Shown in pieces: positions 28,056 to 39,976 of a DNA stretch of 64,000 nucleotides. Where the stretch lies: positions 1,726,498 through 1,790,497 of the forward strand of contig NC_033634.1 in NCBI RefSeq assembly GCF_001540865.1, given 5' to 3'. How positions within the stretch are numbered: the stretch's first letter is position 1; each line of letters begins with the position of its first letter. The notes under the pieces were generated by a model. It saw nothing but the letters and a program-made list of their open reading frames with translations, was not told the origin of the DNA and did not search any database. Source of the DNA: Ananas comosus (Eukaryota > Streptophyta > Magnoliopsida > Poales > Bromeliaceae). The translations under genes and the position numbers were made by a program.

Positions 28056-30384
28056 GTTGAAGTAACATTCTTTGACACCCCACCGCCCCGGCCGCGGCAC
28101 CCCCACTTTTCTCCAAATTTTGCCGCGGTCGCACGAAAAGAGAACTGAGGCAGACGCTCTTCGGCCTACTATACCTACTACAGCGTTGCCTAATTAATAA
28201 GTGTTGCTCAATTTGACATTCAAATAGCATTTTAGCAAAATCTCCTAAAATGGTCACGTTAAGAATATTAAGTACGTAATACCAATTTTAAATATAACTT
28301 AATATATATTTTGTATATGATGTAAAAGATTTTTCTATATACTAGTTTAAGTTTTTGGGCTGAATCCGATATCTTTAAAGGTTTCAATTTTTGAGTGTAC
28401 TGCTTTTTGATGCCATTTAAGTAGCCGCACTGCAGTAAAATCTCTACAAATAGAAGATTTTAGAATCTTTATATCAACTTTCACATGATATTTTTTTGTC
28501 AATTATTTACTAAATATGGCTCCAGGTGGAAAGCAAAAGCAAAAGCAAAAGCATTTATTAGTTATCTTGAACTAATTTTGTTTTCACTCTCAATTGGGTA
28601 GTATTTTAAAATCTTAATCAGGAAATGCTTGCTATGTACTTCCTGATAATAAAATTATTATAAAAATTAAATTAAATTGGTGTGTAAGTTAAAGGCTAAA
28701 TTGCATGGCTAGTCCTTCAACTTTTGTTAAGTATAGTTCCAACACGAAATTGTAAAAAAAAAAAAAAAGTGAATCCATTATATTATAACAAAATTAGAAC
28801 TTTTTGCTTAGAAATAACATTGGCATATAATAACAAGTTCAGATACCCAAGAAATCAAAGGCTGCTCTAGTATTCTACTCAACACTATTTTTTAACTAAG
28901 ATAGATTTTTTTGTTTGGCTAAATTAAACTTTTGGTTCTTAAAACTATAAGGTATGTGACACTTTGATCTCTAATTTTAAATTATTGTAATTTATGGCTC
29001 GAATTTTTTTATAATTAATTCCCACAAACTATTTAGTTAATGAAATATTAATGTGTTACTAATATAAAAGTAATACAGTAGTATTAATGTGTCACTTTTG
29101 AATGTACTACTAGCATTATTTCAAGAAAATTGTGTCACTTTTGGTTGGACCACTAGCATTATTTTAAAATGAGTGTATACCTTACGCTCAATCTATCTCC
29201 AAAAAAAAAAAAAATTACTAGTCACATCAATATAATTTATACTTAATTTTAAATACTACTAGCATTAGTTTCTTTTATTTTAATTATACTCTCTTTATTA
29301 TTATATTATATATAACGTGCGCTTCAAAAAAATAGTGGCTAAATGGAATAGTACAGTGACTAATGTTACTTATCACACCTTTTAACCTAACAAAAATCTC
29401 AAGTTGGGTTTGTGTTTTTTCGTTTTACTATTTTTTGTCCCCTAACTTTATTTCTCAAAAATCCCATAATAAGCACTAAAACACTTGAGAACAATCACTA
29501 AAACACTGTAAAAACCCCTTTGATCTCGTGATGATGAGGTGAAGCGAGAGACAAACCAATGCCACGAGCAGATACTGTGGTGAGAGCGAACGGGGCCCAC
29601 CATTATTCGCGTTTCCGCTTCGCCAAAAGCCAACCCTAGCTACTCTCCCCCCACCACAAATAATGCATGCACTCGGCACACCGTGCACCGTACGCATATT
29701 TTAATAATAATTTCAATTTCTAGAAGTTAAAATATAAATTTGAACAATTTGTTATCTTTGATTTTCTAAACTTTGCCTATGCAAATTAGATGGAGAAACA
29801 TTTTAAATATTTTACAAAAATATTTTATTTGATACATTTATTATCTCTGTTTTTTAAAAAACTTATTAATGCTTAATGCAAATTAAACTGTCATACTTAC
29901 AAACAAACTTAAGATCCTATTTTATTACATGAATATTAAAAAAATTTTAGATACATTTTTAATAATATTTAATAGATGAGAAATGCGATTAAATATTAAA
30001 ATATATAATATCATATGAATTATTTTTTAGATAAAATATATTGTTCTACCAAATTATAAATGTTAAAATCTATTAAAGAGAAAAAATAAACTCTTCACTT
30101 TCAATTACCCAACTATGAAATAATGTATTTAAACATCTATATGAGGTTAAACAAATCACTCAATCAAATTTTTTGAGCATCCTACTTAATATTGTAAGGA
30201 AAATATTATATTTTTTATTATAAGCATTAAGCATAGCAAAAATCGTACTCAACCTGTAAAAAATAGGTGGTAATTTTTAATACATAGGAATCTTTAATAT
30301 CATTTTACATTAATTATAAATGTCAGATTTTAAAGCTTTTTATTATACATATAATTCAATATAATGAGTATGTGGTGTACTGTG
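28056..30384. other. Intergenic, AT-rich with two GC-richer patches
   Basis: A CpG-rich patch lies at about 28080-28150. A second at 29520-29695 resembles promoter DNA and contains 'aatgcatgca' (RY-like). The rest is AT-rich. Frames at 29633-29448 and 29697-29476 are shadows of the second patch. No gene is supported. Confidence 0.45.
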
Positions 30385-30856
30385 AACCGGGTTCACGCGA
30401 CAGCTTCGTCCTTCCTACGGCCTACCCTCACTACATATCCCGTGGTGGGCCCTACGTCGGCACAGACCAAAAGGACAGCTTTCCCCCAATGACAGATCCG
30501 CAATATCGCAATATCGCAATATCCCAATATTTCCCCCACACCCCCCCCTAAACACCCCTTCACTACTAACTAATTATTATTTTACGTGGCCTGCAGCGGT
30601 CCACGTGTCCCTCCGGCCTCGTCACCAACCTCATCTTTTTTAGCTCTACCCCCGCTTCGACCTTTCTCCCTTCAATCCTCCTCCCATTCATTCCTTCTCC
30701 TCCCCCACCCCCCCAATCCCACTCCGCCATCTCACACACACACACCTGGGCGCGCGCACGCAAGGAGGAAAAAGAGAAGGAAAAAAAAATCACTCGTAAA
30801 AAAAGAAAAAAGAAAAAAGAAAATCTGAGGGAGAGAGAGAGAGAGAGAGAGAGGGG
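30385..30856 (+). promoter_or_regulatory. Promoter and leader of the B-box gene
   Basis: Four 'caatat' repeats lie at about 30500-30530, an ACGT core at about 30581 (TACGTGG) and a perfect G-box CACGTG at 30602-30607. A (GA)n run at 30831-30853 ends three bases before the start codon. G-boxes are sites for HY5 and PIF light regulators, which suits a CONSTANS-like gene. Confidence 0.55.
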
Positions 30857-32078
30857 ATGGAACCTGGTGGCGAGGGAAGGAAGTACAACAAGTACTGGGG
30901 GTTGGAGGGGGGGAGGAGGTGCGACGGGTGCAAGGGGGCGGCGGCGGTGCTGTACTGCAGGGCGGACGCGGCGTACCTGTGTGGGAGGTGCGACGCGGGG
31001 GTGCACGGGGCCAACAAGCTGGCGTCGCGGCACGAGCGGGTGTGGGTGTGCGAGGTGTGCGAGCAGGCGCCCGCCAGCGTCACCTGNCTGTGCGGGAGGT
31101 GCGACGCGGGGGTGCACGGGGCCAACAAGCTGGCGTCGCGGCACGAGCGGGTGTGGGTGTGCGAGGTGTGCGAGCAGGCGCCCGCCAGCGTCACCTGCAA
31201 GGCCGACGCCGCCGCCCTCTGCGTCGCCTGCGACGCCGACATCCACTCCGCCAACCCCCTCGCCCGCCGCCACGACCGCGCCCCCGTCGTCCCCCTCCTC
31301 GACCCCCTCCCCCCCTCCGCCTACGCCGCCGCCGCCGCCGCGCACGACATCCTCCTCAGGGGCGCCGACGATTGCGACGACGATCTCGCCGACGACGACG
31401 CCGACGACGACGAGCAGCTCGGGGCCGCCGGGGAGGACAACGGGAACGAGGCGGAGGCGGCGTCGTGGCTCCTCCCCAACCCTGGCCCTATCCCTAATAA
31501 CCCCAACCCCAACCCTAATCCGTGCGGCGGCGGCGGCGGCGGCATCATCAAGGGGTTGATGGAGGCGCCGGAGATCAAATCGGTGGAGTTCTTCCTCTCG
31601 GACGTGGATCGCTACCTCGACCTCGAGTACGCGTCCTCCGTGGACGCGCGCTTCCACCACGCGGACAGCGTCGTCCCCGTCCACGCCAGCGGAGGGAGCA
31701 GCGGGGCGATCGAGCTCGACTTCGCCCGATCCAAGCCCTCCTACGCCACCTACCCCGCCCAATCCCTGAGCCACAGCGTAATAATTATAACCCCCTAAAT
31801 CCGCACCTGATTCGCTATATCTCTGCCCCGTTTCCCTAACCATCATTCTCGATCGAATCGCGCGCAGGTGTCGTCGTCGGAGGTCGGGGTGGTGCCGGAC
31901 GGGAGCAGCATCCGCCTCCGCCTCCGCCGTGGGGTTCGTCGTCGACCCCGGCTACGGCGTCGTCCCCTCCTTTTGAGATCCCCATACCCTCGCTCCGATC
32001 CCCCTCCTCGCAGTTCCTATTTGTACGCCATCTTGTGTTTGAATTTGAATTTTGGCTCCCTCTCTCTCTCCCCCCTTC

Positions 32079-32113
<35 letters not shown>

Positions 32114-32116
32114 TAG
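30857..32116 (+). CDS. CONSTANS-like B-box protein (COL3/4/5 type) with CCT domain missing
   Basis: Exon 1 is 30857-31777 and exon 2 begins at 31868. Exon 1 encodes two B-box zinc fingers ([20 protein letters not shown], then [16 protein letters not shown]). These are followed by an acidic Asp-rich stretch, an Asn-Pro run and [14 protein letters not shown]. The splice joins SLSHS to [12 protein letters not shown], as in group I CONSTANS-like proteins. The CCT domain should follow but is absent. The open frame runs on to 32116 through Arg-rich and CT-repeat-derived sequence. In the +1 frame, GYGVVPSF and a stop at 31974-31976 reproduce the normal family C-terminus, so an internal segment appears deleted. 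An N at 31087 and a 110-bp duplication repeat part of the fingers; removing one period (111 bp) restores the standard two fingers. Without CCT, which contacts NF-Y and DNA, the product would be abnormal. Confidence 0.82.
30977..31197 (+). repeat. 110-bp duplication inside the B-box exon, joined by N at 31087
   Basis: 30977-31086 and 31088-31197 match except for a single visible difference (ctgtgtggg against ctgtgcggg). The period of 111 keeps the frame, so the artificial protein has an extra half finger. It is interpreted as an unmerged assembly overlap. Confidence 0.85.
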
Positions 32117-33884
32117 TGCTCTCTTAATTTTGGTGTATATTATTTTCCTATTCGCCTATAAGTTACCCTTTACGCTTTACGGTGAACTTTTTCTCTGTTC
32201 TCTACGCTCTCTCTTTTTTTTGGGGGGTTTGGTGCGCTCGCGCGCCCCCCCTTGTATGGAGGAATTGGAGAAAAGAGATTTGCTTTCGTTTTCTAACAAC
32301 GTTTTAGAGAATGATATTTGAATATTATATTTTAGCCCCTCTCCTTTTATCCTTTGGTTGGAGATTTTGATACTCAAAAAGACATGCAAGCACAAGAAAA
32401 AAGTGTACTTCTACAACTTTAAATCTAATTTTTAAACGATATTGAGGGAATTTTGTGATTTTAAAAGTGTGCATGGATGGACTTGATTCCCTTTTTCTAT
32501 TCCGAGTAATTGGGAGAAGAATACAACGACCTTCTTTGGAAATTAGAAATATAGTTTTCTAATATTATATTTTGTCACTATTTAAAAATTTGAAGGACAT
32601 AATTGCAAGAACTTCAGTGCCAGGTGATTAAAAATTGTTTTACTTCTGCAAATTTTGTTGCTACAAGAACTTCTAAAATAGAAATTCGTATTTTCTGACA
32701 TGGCATTTTTGCCGTTGGATTTTACTCCGCACGAATATTAAGGTCTTGCAAAGTAAAATTGAACATAAAATGATTGGGAAAGCCGAGGCCTAAAGAGGCT
32801 CGTCTCATAATCTTTTTTCTAAGTATTTTCATGATTCTTTCTATCTCATAATCACAGTTTAAAAATGTTAAGACTAGTTCTGAATTATTTTTACTTAAAT
32901 TATTCTTTTAAATAACATAGCATTAGATGCAATTTAAAGTTTCATTTATTTTTGGAGGTCTCGAGTTCGAACTAAAAGGTCATTTCGTTTGGGTATAGTA
33001 TATGGCATCTTAAACTGTTCTGTTTTTGAGGGCATCACAGTTTTAATAGTGAATTTAACCTCAATTGACAATAGTCAATTATTAAGGATTTTTTAACAAT
33101 TTGGAACTTTGTAGAAATATATTGAACCTTACCAGAGTCAATAATTTTTAAAACTTTACATTAAATATTTGTGTATTTAGTTCAAAAAAATTGTAACATG
33201 AAAGTACTTATCGCAAAATTTTATATAGATTACTGAAAATTGAAGTCCAAATTTAAGTTTAATAACTAAATTGTAATAAATTAGAATTTAATAACTTAAC
33301 TGAAGCTTCGCCATGTATAATAAGTCTTGTGATTCGTCAATAATGTATCCATTGTAACTTAGTATTTGTAGTTTTGGTATTCCACTATAAGCCCCATTCT
33401 ACTTTGGCATTACAATCATGGATACTGATGTTCATTAACTAGGAATATTCAAATAAGATAATGACCCTTCATTTAAGTTCTTATTCCTGGGCTCTACTGA
33501 AATTTTTGTAGGCCCAAAACAATTCACTTAGGTGATTTCGCAACAACCAATGGGCTATTACTGGCCCTTGTATGCCTATCGAAATCGAAAATCATAATAA
33601 ATCTAATTGAAAGAACTTAGAACTTAAAAGTTCAACTTCTAAAAGACTCCTTTGATACTCAAAAAGCAAATTTTGAGGCCTCAACCTATGTAGAGAAATC
33701 AAAACCTCTGATCTCTCTGGTGTATTTTACATAGATTACAAGCAGCAAACACCATCAACACTGTACCCTTACAGCTCAAGAAAAAAAAAATTAAAAATTT
33801 TTTTTTTTGCCAAAACCTAATAAACCATCATGAACAAAAACCACCTAAAACCCAAAAACAAAAACTGAGATTCAAATTTGGAGA
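32117..33884. other. Intergenic between convergent B-box and kinase genes
   Basis: CT microsatellite at 32081-32108, then AT-rich DNA. The right end is the probable 3' UTR of the kinase. No further gene, and no CCT-coding sequence was seen here. Confidence 0.55.
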
Positions 33885-36800
33885 TTAGTAGGGACAGTAA
33901 CAATCAGTAACCACACTGCAATCATCCATCTCATCAATATCATGCTCAAGCATCTTCCATCTCTCTGTTGCCCCCAATCCATTGCAATCTGATAGAAGCT
34001 CTAATACCTGAGAGTTTCACATAATCAAAAGCGAGAAACTAATGGAAACTTTTCACAATAGCGGGACCGTCGTCGGCACATTGCAGCATGGGCCTCATCA
34101 ATCTTTCAGTTTTAAAAGTTGGTTCATAAATCATAATCATATTTGCCTTGCAAAATTAGTCATTTTATTAAATTTCTCTATTGAAATGGACAAAAATTTA
34201 GTCAAGTAATTGCCTTGTAGTTAAAAAGACTAAATTTTTGCAAATTGAAGGATTGAGGACCACACTGAAACTTGGCTACAAAATTGAGGACCCCTTTGAC
34301 AATCCAACCTATCATAATTTATGCACACTTGTCTTTATATCTTGAGTACATTATGGACAACTCACCAGTTCTGAAACATATGTAATATGATAAGATGTAC
34401 TTTTATGTTTACAGGTACATATGCGGTAATGTTTCATTTTCTGGTGCTTTCCTATCAAATTTCTAAATGATTAACAGTGAATAAATACATAACACAAGAT
34501 GATTCACCTCGGTCATGGATGGGCGCCAAATTGACGGTTGTCGGATGCAGTAAGATGCAGTGAGCACTAATCTCTGCAGCTGGTGCTTGTCATACTCTCC
34601 ACCAAGCTTTGAGTCAACCAATTCAGTAACTTTCCCTGCCTCTAGTAATGGCTTGGCCTAGTTTTTTTTCAAAAAAAAAATAGAAGGAAGAATAATTGAT
34701 TACCATCTTAAAGTTTAGGGAATAATTAGATTGGATTTTAGTTCAATTAGACTTACCCACTGAAGCAAACTTTGCTTCGAGGAATCGACGGGCCTTCTTC
34801 CTGTAACAATCTCCAATAACAGCACCCCAAAGGCAAAAACATCGGTTTTCTCGTCGACGATTCCATGCATGAAGTACTCCGGTGCCAAGTACCTGTTCAA
34901 TATTTGCAACATGATTCTTTTTTCATAAATTCACATTACATGTAATCATGACTAGAAGTCCATTAAAATGGTTTATGCTAATATAAAATAGATAATGTAG
35001 ATGAGGTTACTATCATTATAGTTAAGTTTCCATTTACTGCAGTAGTTTCGATTTAAACTTACCCAAAAGTTCCCTCTATTGGAATGACAGAGTGGTGAGT
35101 CCATTGCTTCGGGAGCCATTTGGCTAATCCAAAATCTGAAATCTATAATCGCAATAATTTAAACAACCTTTCCTCCAAAAAAAAAAAAAAATACAGAAGA
35201 GAATTGTATGGTATAATTTTAGTCCAAACCTGAGGTTCAAAGTCTTCTGTAAGAAGNAGCCTTGATGTCGCGATGGATGATTCGGTGCCTGCAACACTTG
35301 TGCAGGTAATGCAAGCCTCTAGCAATCCCCACTGCAATCCTGTATCTCACAGGCCACTCCAGAAGCTTGCTACTTTTCCCTACAAAGTATTTTACAATCC
35401 TCTTTTAAAACTTGATATAAAATGTAAAATAGAGGTGTCTTAATATACACTGCAAAATTATCTTCTATACATTTATATCCGCGCAAAATTTCCTTTTGAA
35501 AAACTTTTTCTGAGACAAAACTATGCAAGGTTGAGTGGTGTATGTAGATGAAAATTCAGATCTTAGATGTGAGTAGATGATATGTTTACAAAATCTCAGT
35601 GAAAAGAAAAGGAAAGAGCTAATGCTTACCATGCAAAGCTGATGCTAGGGTTCCACTAGGGCAAAAATCAAATATGAGATGGAGCCCATTCTCAATGCAA
35701 CAGCCAATAAGATAAGCTGTGTTTGGATGGCACACATGGCCAAGTATTCCAAGCTCTATGAGAAACTCTTTCTCCTTTTGCTCATTAGTAATTCCCTTAG
35801 CCAATCTCTTAACTGCTACACATTGACCATCAGAAAGAGCCCCTTTATATACCTCTGCATATCCTCCTCTCCCCACCATATTATCTAATCACAAAACATA
35901 AATAATATATATATATAGAAGATGTAATTAAGTAACGAAATATTTGGTGGATGTGTGAGGGACTAATAATTTAACGCATTTTAAGTTTCTGACCTGGGTG
36001 GAAGTTGTTAGTTGCAGTTGAAATCTCCTCATAGCTGAAACACCTCCACAGAGGCTTCTGATCTTCAGTGCAGGTTGAAAAAACATCACTATCTTTTCCA
36101 ATTAAGTCCTCGCTCGATCGAAAGAAGGGAAAGATTATCTTAAAGAACGACGAGCTCCTCCAAATTTTCGTATGGGTACATGCGCCAGTCTCGTAGCTAG
36201 ATAGACTAGAGCAATCCTCAAGAATCTGTTTATTACTCTCTGGCTCATCTAACACTGTTCTTGGTGAACTCTTCTCACTGATCAGTTCACTTTTAAACTG
36301 CATTTTCTCTCTCCTTGTGTGTGCCTTAAAAAGCTTATATATAGAGAGAAAAGATTTACCCAAATTGGTATCCTTTTTAGCCCTTCTTGAGCTTGCAAAG
36401 TGCCTACCTGTGATAGGTTAATGTAAATATTTTTAAGTACTCGAATGATAATTTACCTCGGTGAAGTGAATATACTCTCACCTTCATTTTCATGTGTTTC
36501 TGACTCCAATTGAGGTCCATTTTTCGGTAGAACTTGTTTTCTTATCGCGATTACGGAGCAACCTTTGGGAGCATATGTGAAGCAGTGATTCATAATTCCA
36601 AAGGAGTTCCTAAAATTGTAACAAAGTGTAAGGAGACACTCCGAATTGCCAATATTTAGGATTTAAATTATCTATGAAATTAAAAAAAATGTATATATAT
36701 ATCCTAATTACTCACTTGTGAGATGATTTTCTCGAGTTGCCGACAAGAAGGTAGTTAGCCTCAGTAAGAGCAGCTTCATCGGTGAGGCCTCTTCCAATGC

Positions 36801-37506
36801 TAGAACTTGTCCTAATCTTTGCTTCTAACTTCACCTAAAAATGTTCAAAAATAATACAACATATATAACAACCTAATAAACATATTATGTTGAGCCCAAT
36901 TTGGAAGCACTTCTTGAACCATATCTATTTTACCTGCTTAGTTTCGCAGGTCTCGACGAATTCTCCGAGCATAGAAATAACGAAGGCCCTGGCGTGTCGC
37001 AATCTACTCTTGTGATCAGAATTAAGCTTCTGTTCCTTCTCCACTGACATGGCCATTAATGCGTAGATAATTCAGTTAAAATTACGTACGCGACGACTCA
37101 GTGCATTCAAAAACTTAGCTAAGGATTTGATTGCTTAATCTTATTGATCCTACGATTCTCAATGGCTTAGTTGGCCACTTAATTAATTGTCGTGCGCTTA
37201 ATTCTTACCAACTTCAGGTCAACAAAGTGTTACATTTTGAACCATAAGATATCACATAAATCAGGTTCTGCATAAGGGAGTACATAAACTTTTTCCCTTC
37301 AACTTATCTACCTTAAATTCAACACCAAGCAAGGACCTACAAAAGTAGATTATGTACTAACCTAGAACATGCAAAGCGACGACAGTGTCGTTCGGATGCG
37401 CCGCCACTCCGATGGCCCACGACAGAAGCTCTGCACACTCTTTAGCATCAAGAGTCACACCAACAAGTATTCTTGAGCTCATAGCACACTCCTCTATAGC
37501 ATCCAT
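33885..37506 (-). CDS. Class VI receptor-like cytoplasmic kinase with N-terminal USP domain
   Basis: Eleven minus-strand exons: 37506-37362, 37043-36934, 36834-36716, 36609-36482, 36407-35994, 35884-35630, 35379-35230, 35142-35063, 34892-34757, 34657-34508 and 34007-33885 (TAA). All are in frame except at the N in exon 7; about 605 residues if 8 missing bases are allowed. The N-terminus (about 1-165) is a universal-stress-protein fold ([30 protein letters not shown]). A Ser-rich linker precedes the kinase: [11 protein letters not shown] (P-loop), VAVKRL (Lys), [23 protein letters not shown] and [13 protein letters not shown]. There is no signal peptide or membrane segment. The family includes Arabidopsis At5g57670 and the ROP-binding kinases RBK1/2, activated by ROP GTPases. 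It acts as a cytoplasmic Ser/Thr kinase. The catalytic Asn after HRDIKA lies in the gap at 35257. Confidence 0.88.
35257..35257. other. Single N hiding a short gap in the kinase catalytic loop
   Basis: On the minus strand, HRDIKA is followed by N and then LLTEDFEP in another frame. The family has HRDIKASNILL or similar, so about nine coding bases are represented by one N. Unlike the other N's, no flanking duplication is seen. Confidence 0.8.
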
Positions 37507-38718
37507 TTTGTTCAGAAGCAAAGAATAATCAATCTACAAGGTTCCTTGCTTCCTCTCAGCTCACAATGAAGGATGGCGACACTCGCGACGATCGAATTTG
37601 TAGGCGAATGCATGGATAGAGATAGGTAAAAAGTTGTGTGCTGTGGAGGCCACCATTTGCTGTCATTGTAAACTGGCTTGCTTATGAAGCATAGCATCAT
37701 AGGACTACACATAGATAGGATATGAATTACATGGCTAATGTATGTAGATAGAGGGGGTGATATGAATATGTGATTTTGTCATTACAACTTTGGGCTAGAG
37801 TGAGGATAATGGAGGTTGGTAGAGGAGGTGGTTTGGGGTGGAAGCAAAGTTTGTGGAGATTGATTTTGGCTTGGTGGTGAAGCCAAAGCATGTGGTCTAG
37901 GAGGTGATGATTTAAGGCTCATTAAGAGATGTAGTTAGTGGTTAAGTCATTAGGCTACTTAAGTTAATCTGTTTTAAAGAGAAATGAGATTAAGCTGAAG
38001 AAATGTTGGTGATAGATGGTAAAGGAAAAGCTAAGGGAGCAAAGAGGATTTGGGAAAGGAGAGTACTAATAATGGTTCAGTGTGTGTGCTCTCAGTGACA
38101 AATGATCAGTGGACTAGTGTGCAATGGTGGGTCCAAATTGTTTCTTTTTACTACTAAAATGGCCAATTATTTGAAGGCCCTTACTTATAAAGGTGACCAG
38201 GAGAATCATTAAGTTATAGAAGTGTGTTGTTGCGTTTTGTTAGAAACTATTCTCAAACTGTTTCTTATTAGATTGATATGGACGGATGTACAAACGTAAC
38301 ACCGCGTAAAAAGTTGAGCCAAACAGATACTAAAATTGTGAGATACGCTCGCACCGAGATAGGCCGACTCTGGCAACTTGTAAAAGTTTGGGCCAGACCA
38401 CAGCCCACATGGGTTTAAAAGGGTCGGCATTACGAGCCGGATTGTTGGGAGTAAATTGGGCTCAATACGACACACAAACATCGCGAAAACCCGGCAATTT
38501 GGGCTAAGATCTGGCCAAGCAAAGTCCGAATCAAATGTATAGCCTTAGTCGATAGGCCCGGGCCAAGCTCAGGAGTAAAACAACTCGATGCAAATTCATA
38601 GATCATCTTAATGCTACATACATAAAATAATCAAAACCTTTCATATTGTGAGTCCCTGCACATCAAATAACTTAATAAATCTCATTATGTACATACATGC
38701 ATATAAATTTGTACCATA
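37507..38718. other. Kinase promoter and intergenic DNA
   Basis: The first 200-300 bases are the probable kinase leader and promoter. Near 38390-38560 lies a 'cccacatggg' and 'ggcccgggcc' rich patch typical of degraded transposon ends. No gene seen. Confidence 0.45.
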
Positions 38719-39377
38719 AGGTTCTGTTCGGTTCCTTGAAAAATAATAAAAAATTATTTTTTGAAGAAAAAAATTTTTGGTGGAAAACTTTTTTTTATTT
38801 CTGTTGTTTGGTTCGATAGAAAAGAAAATTAATTTTTTTATATGCATATTTGATTGAGAAAGAAAGAAAATAGACTTTCATTTTTATTTCACTTATTTGG
38901 TTAGTTGAAAATTTTGGTACATAAACACTTTCTCCAAAAAGATGATGAAATTACCTATCTTTTAAAATTTAACAATATATATATTCACAAACTCTTTACA
39001 ATATAAATAATAAATAATTAAATAAAAATAATTTAACTATATTTTGGTACAGATAATATAATTTGACAAACGAGTTGGAGATGATGAAGATGATTGATAA
39101 GAGATAGAGATGGTTCTTCTCTGTGTGTGTGTGTATATATAGTTTGGAAATAGAGAGATTAAGGTAGAAAATGATGGAAATAACAGATTGGGTGGTAAAC
39201 AATTAAACATACCTCAAAACGTTCATGAGAAAAAAATATATATTTTTCTAAAAAAATTGAAAAGCAAAAAAAACGTAAAATATGATAAATAATTTTTCAA
39301 AAAAATTATTTTTTTTGCAAATAAAAAATATAAAAAAAAGTTTCCTGTGATATTTTTTAAGAAACCAAACAGATCCT
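38719..39377. mobile_element. Terminal-inverted-repeat element, about 660 bp
   Basis: The left end 'aggttctgttcggttcctt' is an imperfect inverse of the right end 'aagaaaccaaacagatcct'. The interior is extremely AT-rich and non-coding, so this is a non-autonomous DNA element (MITE). Superfamily not determined. Confidence 0.6.
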
Positions 39378-39474
39378 AAAAGACGGTGTAATCAATCATC
39401 AATCATTTAATATTATTTTGAGGGGAACTTTATTTTTCTTATGCCCATGGATTTGCACCTAATATGCTCTTTTT

Positions 39475-39710
39475 AGACTTAGTTTGGTATTGAGCTCTAT
39501 CTAACGCTATTAGATAAAATGGAGTTGAAAAAAAAACATATAGGGATATGTTTCTGCGTTTTTCGGGGGGACCGTAGAAAATATATATCGTAACTGACTG
39601 ATCGCGATATGCAGAAGACAATATTACGTATAAAAATAAATAGAGTATTTTTCAACATACTTTCTCACCGTACGTAGCGTAATCTTCTCGTAATTCCAAA
39701 CGAAGTCTTA
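39475..39710. mobile_element. MITE, about 236 bp, intact ends
   Basis: The left end 'gacttagtttggtattgag' and the right end 'gtaattccaaacgaagtc' are inverted copies. The interior includes 'tagggatatgtttctgcg' and 'caatattacgta'. The same sequences, broken apart, occur at 13634-14805, so this copy shows the undisturbed form of the family. Confidence 0.65.
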
Positions 39711-39976
39711 AACTCTTTACATTTACATTGGGCTGTGACACGTGTGAGAGAAACAACCCACGGGGTCGACACGGGTTCCGCGTCCGAAGCAGTGGATCTA
39801 AACTAGAAGCCGAACACACCACCATCGAATATTCCCGATTATTATTATTATATTATTATTATGACGCCGTTACGCGGTGTGACGGCGTCCCCTCGCCGCG
39901 CCCCATCCCGCTGTAACGGCGCCGCGTCTCCACCTGTCCCCACCCCCACCAATCAAAACACTCCACGTGGGATCCA
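39711..39976. other. GC-rich, promoter-like patch without a gene
   Basis: Contains a TAT microsatellite (39839-39860), CpG-rich sequence and a G-box-like 'ccacgtggg' (39963-39971). No coding exon follows on either strand. Confidence 0.35.

Noticed and set aside
30566..31846. 426-codon minus-strand frame and several other frames over the B-box gene
   Set aside because: High GC opens all frames; only the plus-strand frame encodes zinc fingers and a sensible splice junction.
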